Assembly: GCF_048544455.1 (NCBI RefSeq)
Contig: NC_133536.1
Coordinates: forward strand, 28,088,152 to 28,152,151
Source: Silene latifolia
Lineage: Eukaryota; Streptophyta; Magnoliopsida; Caryophyllales; Caryophyllaceae
Direction of reading: 5' to 3'
DNA: 64,000 nucleotides
Positions 58,836 to 64,000 of the stretch are shown in pieces (the stretch's first letter is position 1; every line of letters begins with the position of its first letter). The translations under genes were made by a program, and so were the position numbers. The notes below the pieces were generated by a model. It saw nothing but the letters and a program-made list of their open reading frames with translations. It searched no databases and had not been told where the DNA came from.

Positions 58836-60311
58836 TGATACTGTCGTTTAGTACCAAAAATAAAATACCTAAGTACAACTAACAGAAGTCAGCGGTAAGT
58901 AGGGTCGATCTCCACAGGGAGGCGGTGTACTATCTATTTGTCTATTTATCTGTATAATGTCACAATGGGGGGTTTTGATTGTGTTGATTTAAACTAAAGA
59001 TTAAAGCAAGGGAAATAGATGAGAGAAATTAACAATAAGAGAAGGGAAGTATGCTAGGAGTCGGTCCACCGTGGCAGCTACACTATCGGAATTACTGATG
59101 CGATTAGACTATTGATAAGAAGAGCTATGGTCGTCACCTTTCGGTCCTTAAACCGCCCTAGAGCGTAAATAGCTTAACTTTCGCCCTCACTACGATACCC
59201 TATTGTAATTAAGCAAGCCTTCCCTTCCAATCTTTCGATCCAGGTCGGGGTTAACTAGATTTAATGGTCTCCTGCATGCATTCATTTGACCTAGTAACAA
59301 TTAAATTGCCTAATACAATTCCTACCGCAAGTCTAACCTATTCAAGTCAGTTAAAACATCGCTACCACGGCTTCCCTAATCCTAACATACTACGGGATTA
59401 GCTATGCATAATTAAAGGGGAAGCAAGAAATAAAGAAGAAGGAATAATAAACATTAAATTAAAAAGAAAGAAAGGAAGAAAGAATTACTGAAATAAATGA
59501 TCCGGAAATGAAAGAACAAAGTAACAGTAGCAATGACCGAAGAAAAAGTAACGTGATAACTGGATGAAAAAAGGAGACTTAAATGTCGTCCTAAGCTTCC
59601 TATTTATAGGAAAATAGGATCAGCTAAACCTAATTGACGGAAACTAAGCTAAAAGCCCAACCTCGTAGCAAAATCCACTCGATCGAGTACTTAAGGCTCT
59701 CGATCGAGTGATATTCCTTAGCATTCCTCTCGATCGAGAACAATTCCTCTCGATCGAAGACTTCTTTCCCTTTAATCACTCGATCAAGAATAGGTAGCTT
59801 TCGATCGAGCAAATAGGCTCTCGATCGAATAGAAATAGTTCTCGATCGAGCACTTCTCAGCGCGTAATTCCTGCTTCGCGCAATGAACTTCAAACGGCTG
59901 CCATTCCTTCGTTACTTGGACAAATAGGGCGTGGTTGGTGGCGTTGGAAAGCTAAGAGGATAAGCTTCCACCTCCAACTGGAATCACCTTAATAACTGTT
60001 GTAGAACTCGAGATATGGCTCTTACAAGCAGGAACTAGCAAATTGAAGCACTCTCTTGGCTCGCCTAACTTCCTTACTCCAATGCGCATCTCAAAATAGT
60101 ACTTCCCAAGCTCCGACTCAACTCATCTCCTAAATGCATGCGTAGGGACATGTTTTAGGCTGGATTCCGCATCTCTAAGCTCATTCCTGCAATTAATACA
60201 AGAACTTCCAAAGTATGCAATTCGTGGCATATTCGTAGCAAATAACTACTAAAATAGCATAAAGATGCGTGCAAGAATAGACTAAAAAGACTATATAAAA
60301 TGCACGTATCA
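58836..60311 (-). repeat. 3' LTR with TCGATCGA palindrome array
   Basis: 1476 bp, TGATAC...GTATCA at its two ends. About ten CTCGATCGAG-type palindromes lie at 59678-59860, spaced about 15-25 bases apart. Confidence 0.92.
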
Positions 60312-62414
60312 AATCTCCCCAAACCAAACCTTTACTCGTCCTCGAGTAAACTCAAAACTATACGCTAATGGAACGCGAAAATAACTCAGAGCTAGCTTAA
60401 CTTGTCTACTTGAACCAATTTAATGCAACAAAGATTAACGATTTTAAGCTAAGCGATCAATACGCAAAACGAATTATGAGTGCATTCGAAAATATAGCCA
60501 ACCTATCGACCTTGCAAGACCAACAAAATCGGACTCTCTCGTGGTCACTCTTCTCTCATGAAGCAAATGGTGAATATTTATATGTAAAAGAGAGAAGAAA
60601 GGACAGTCACTCACCTAACTGTGACCTACATAGCATGCATGCAACAAAAATGAAAGACAATTCAAGTACTAATGCACATACTCCAACCAATAATGTCCGT
60701 CACAGCCGAGGGCTTGCAAATAATTTGGGAATAGTGAGGTTCAGGTGAGAAAAGGCAAAACAAGTTATGGTAATGTGAAGGTAATAGCGTCAAGCTAGTT
60801 CTAACAGGACCATAATAAAACCATCCGGATCTCAACTGACTGAAAGACTAAGCACAAGTGCCCTTCTTTGGCACAAAACTCACTACCCAATACACAATCT
60901 CCTCAAAATGATATGAATAAAACGGAGGAGTGAGACCGTCAGAAGATAGAAATAGGCACAGACGGACTCAAAAATCAAACCAGCTAAAAAAATTTCCAAA
61001 CTTTTCCTCCTCTGGTTCCTTCCTGTATACGTGATTTCTTGATTTTTTTTTTGATTTTTTTTTTCTTTTTATTCTTCACGTTTTCTTTTTCTTTCTTTTT
61101 CAAATTTTTTTCATTTCTTTTTTTTTCTTTCCTCCTTCCTTTATTTTCCAACAACTCCATACAAAAGAGATACGGCCAAACTGCAGACGAAAACTCATAC
61201 CACAAGAGAACATACTAACTAGCTTGACTAGGCAGGCTTAGTTTGGGATGTAGCTAATGGGTCAAAAGGCAAATTTGGCTAATGTGGAGCTAAATGGGTG
61301 AAAAATATAAGGAAAGGGAAATTTGCAAGGCCCTCCCTACATGTGACACCAACCACGAACCCGAATATGTGCATTTTGACGAGAAATTGAATGTCATAAA
61401 TGTGCAAAAGAGACGAACATGCTATGCAAGGAGTACTACTCAAAATTCCTAATGAACTGGTCATGAATGTCACCAGTTATGGGCTCTAAATCTCAGAATT
61501 TTTAAGTAGTTTGCCAATTTATAGGTCAAGTCTAAACAGTCAGCTTATATTTGAACAGAAATTCGTAGATTATGCGTATGACAAAGCTAAAAACTATCAA
61601 CGGAAGTGCAAGGCTCAAGTAAATTGACAAGTTATAGTGCATTATCATCATGGAAATCTACCGTTCCGACTTAACCTATATGCTAAAATAAACGTGAAAA
61701 TTTTTGAATTTTTTAAAAAAATTCAATTTTTAGGGATTTGAATTCAATTTTTAGGGATTTGAATTTTAATAAAAATGAACAACAATGCAAACATAAATGA
61801 AACGTGATAACTGAAATGCAGTAAAAACAATATGCAGACACAGATATGGATGCATAACCTCCCCAAACCAAACCGTACAATGCCCCCATTGTACCAAAAC
61901 ATAGAAAGGAAATGCAAACTCAAAGAGAAAGAGAGTAAATGCGGAAAACTCACAAGATGCGCGAATAAAGGGACCTCCCCAAACCGACCATGAAATGAGA
62001 GGTTGCTAAGGACCCGGAAAACCGTCTCAGGAAGCTAATCCAAGTCAACACGTGAAAGGGCATCCAAAATCAGCTCGATCGAAGAGAATTGTGGTCGATC
62101 AAGTGGTTTCTCATCTTGCAGGTGGTCGATCGAGTAGATGAAATGCTCGATCGAATGGATTTGGCAGCAAAAGTGCTCGATCGAGTACAAAAAGTACTCG
62201 ATCGAGTGATCCTCAGCGTAATTCCTGCAAAACGCAATAAAAACAGCCCGCAACTAACAAAAACAAGCTTAACTGAGACCGTCTACGGTATAAAAACCAT
62301 TTATTACAACTGAAATAAAATAAAGATGCAAAATAAAATCGCCGGGTTGCCTCCCGGGTAGCGCTAGCTTCAGTCAGGTCCCAGCTCGACCTTCTTTTCT
62401 TCAAGCTTCTCTAA
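60312..62414 (-). other. 3' non-coding interior of the gypsy-like element
   Basis: No gene is supported. It includes a pyrimidine-rich tract (61030-61140), the module shared with 9520-9690 and 16080-16240 (here 61240-61500, inverted) and a palindrome cluster at about 62072-62212. Confidence 0.65.
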
Positions 62415-63580
62415 TTAGTCACAATCAAAACAGCTCAAAGCGCGCAGCATTAGATCGTACATCTGCGCATGTGCTACACAACAGCATAAGTAGCACAAAA
62501 GTGGAATACAGAAATAGGAATTAAAATTAAACAACCGTTTAAGTCTAACAAATTTCCTATGAGCGCTCCTAAATTTATCCACAAAATATAGGAGCGTGGG
62601 AGCAATTGACAATAAAGTGGGGTTCCATTTCAGATTAACAAAATTAAAATGATACGGACGGTGAAAAATCCTTAAATTATACGACCTACTGGGAAGGGGC
62701 AAAGCATTGGGATGCGCAGCAAAAATCAACTGAGGCAATTTACTATTAAAACAAACAATAGATAACTTATCGTTTACTACCTCGAGTCGGTCACTCTCAA
62801 TGACGGAGTCATTGACAAAGGAAGATATTACCTCTTCCGTGCTAGGAGCAATTACCGACTCAGCTGCCTCTTTGACACCCTCCTTAGTAGAATTCAGCCC
62901 GTAAATCGCAGCCTCGAGTGCATCCAACTCGGCCTTGAATAGGGGAGACTCACAGTATCCATTATCATCGTCAAAATCGTCATCCAAAATAACCCCAAGT
63001 GACGAATCAAAGCTCCCAATGGCCAAATCAGTCGATCGAGCAGAATAGCAACTCGATCGACCAATTTCCTCCTGAATTCCACTCGATCGAGTGGAATAAT
63101 CACTCGATCGAGCACCTTCTTCTGGGAATTCACTCGATCGACTAATATAAGTCACTCGATCGAGTGATTCTTCCTGGACAGGGCTGAAATCTTCGCGTGA
63201 GGCATTGAAATATGATAGAAACTCATCATCCGAGTCATAGAGGTCATCCTCAGCATTGGGCAACACGGTTTCCTCAGGGGAAAAACCGCTCTCAGCAAGG
63301 TATACCTCTTCTTCTTGCATCTCAGCTGCTAACTGAGCACCTACAAACTCGAGCTCAAGGAATCGAGCGTCCATATTTTTATTTCTCTCTTGCATTTGTG
63401 ATACAAGCGTTACCATTGAATATGTCCACTCCGCGATCTCTTCTAGCTCCATCTCAGCTGCTAACTGAGCAACTACAGACTCGAGCCTATCAAAACAGCA
63501 CTCAAGGAAAAAGATCAGAACGACCTCAAGGGAAAAATCCCCTGAGGCTAAAAACAGATAAAATTTAAACAAATAAATAA
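62415..63580 (-). pseudogene. Single long frame of the non-autonomous gypsy-like element (fossil)
   Basis: One long open frame directly follows the primer site, where gag would lie. The longest open stretch begins inside the LTR, so the true start is probably a Met further in, for example the one in AAEMELEEIAEWTYS. The protein is acidic and Ser-rich (EDDLYDSDDEFLSYF, ILDDDFDDDNGY) and repeats AAEM-containing stretches (VAQLAAEMELEE, GAQLAAEMQEEE). It has a hydrophobic, Cys-rich C-terminus (FCIPLLCYLCCCV). TCGATCGA palindromes at 63030-63165 are read through as RSS/RST-type peptides. There is no zinc knuckle, protease or RT. I do not recognise the family. Confidence 0.55.
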
Positions 63581-63591
63581 ATAGATTGCCT

Positions 63592-63608
63592 CCCCGGCAA
63601 CGGCGCCA
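63592..63608 (-). other. Primer binding site, plant gypsy type
   Basis: TGGCGCCGTTGCCGGGG on the minus strand, a few bases inside the 5' LTR. Confidence 0.85.
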
Positions 63609-63613
63609 AAATT

Positions 63614-64000
63614 TGATACTGTCGTTTAGTACCAAAAATAAAATACCTAAGTACAACTAACAGAAGTCAGCGGTAAGTAGGGTCGATCTCCACAGGGAGG
63701 CGGTGTACTATCTATTTGTCTATTTATCTGTATAATGTCACAATGGGGGGTTTTGATTGTGTTGATTTAAACTAAAGATTAAAGCAAGGGAAATAGATGA
63801 GAGAAATTAACAATAAGAGAAGGGAAGTATGCTAGGAGTCGGTCCACCGTGGCAGCTACACTATCAGAATTACTGATGCGATTAGACTATTGATAAGAAG
63901 AGCTATGGTCGTCACCTTTCGGTCCTTAAACCGCCCTAGAGCGTAAATAGCATAACTTTCGCCCTCACTATGATACCCTATTGTAATTAAGCAAGCCTTC
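63614..64000 (-). repeat. Start of the 5' LTR (truncated by window end)
   Basis: Matches 58836-59222 with three mismatches. Confidence 0.93.

Larger units (their letters stand above)
58836..64000 (-). mobile_element. Ty3/gypsy-like non-autonomous LTR element (fossil, runs off the window)
   Basis: 3' LTR 58836-60311; the 5' LTR starts at 63614 and continues past the window end. The primer site TGGCGCCGTTGCCGGGG (63608-63592, minus) is the type common in plant Ty3/gypsy elements. The purine tract GGTTTGGTTTGGGGAGATT ends at the 3' LTR. In the 387 LTR bases that can be compared I counted three mismatches, so it is very young. The interior has one long frame and no pol. Inserted in a cyclin H intron after TTGAC. 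It looks structurally whole as far as seen. Confidence 0.88.

Overview
This window is plant nuclear DNA, dense in repeats. It is AT-rich, with spliced plant genes, Ty1/copia and Ty3/gypsy LTR elements, a plant L1-type LINE, Helitrons and a Mutator-like element (MULE). The arrays of TCGGTCGA and TCGATCGA palindromes inside its LTR elements suggest Caryophyllales, plausibly Caryophyllaceae. That placement is inference from recalled sequence style, not from a marker gene.

Layout. 1-2641: long-LTR remnant of Tat/Ogre type, ending in a tRNA-Arg-like primer site. 2642-12178: Ty1/copia element, plus strand, with a truncated 5' LTR. 12179-15476: 3' part of a large non-coding copia derivative. 15477-16884 and 24567-27411: an older Ty3/gypsy-like element, split by a nearly pristine copy of the same non-coding copia family (16885-24566, 5-bp target duplication GCTAC). 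27412-28335: exon-like scraps of an unrecognised gene. 28336-31684: a MULE with 77-bp inverted ends whose gene joins a MuDR-type N-terminus to a plant mobile domain (PMD). 32750-58835: the host part of the window. It holds three copies of one segment carrying DNA topoisomerase VI subunit A (TOP6A/SPO11-3) followed by part of a cyclin H gene. Copies A (about 32750-35970) and B (about 35971-46770) are direct repeats; copy C (about 55640-58835) is inverted. Copy B carries a precise Helitron insertion (36107-38643) and a LINE (38938-44722). The B-C spacer holds the 5' end of a second Helitron with an RPA-like gene (46771-47681) and a non-autonomous LTR element (47993-55189, target duplication CCAAG). 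58836 to the window end: a minus-strand Ty3/gypsy-like non-autonomous element that cuts into cyclin H copy C.

Host genes. The only plausible full-length host proteins are TOP6A copies A and C. Both keep the catalytic tyrosine and the Toprim acidic residues. Copy A is closer to the family at conserved sites but has lost the usual stop codon. Copy C keeps the stop but has unusual substitutions. Copy B is frameshifted. The cyclin H parts lack the first exon everywhere.

Most notable patterns. (1) Several unrelated mobile elements each carry their own clustered short palindromes, in LTRs and also inside reading frames. (2) The triplicated TOP6A-cyclin H segment lets insertions be read against empty sites. 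(3) The MULE gene is a MuDR-PMD chimera. (4) A copia derivative with no readable genes has essentially identical LTRs, so it moved recently using proteins from elsewhere.
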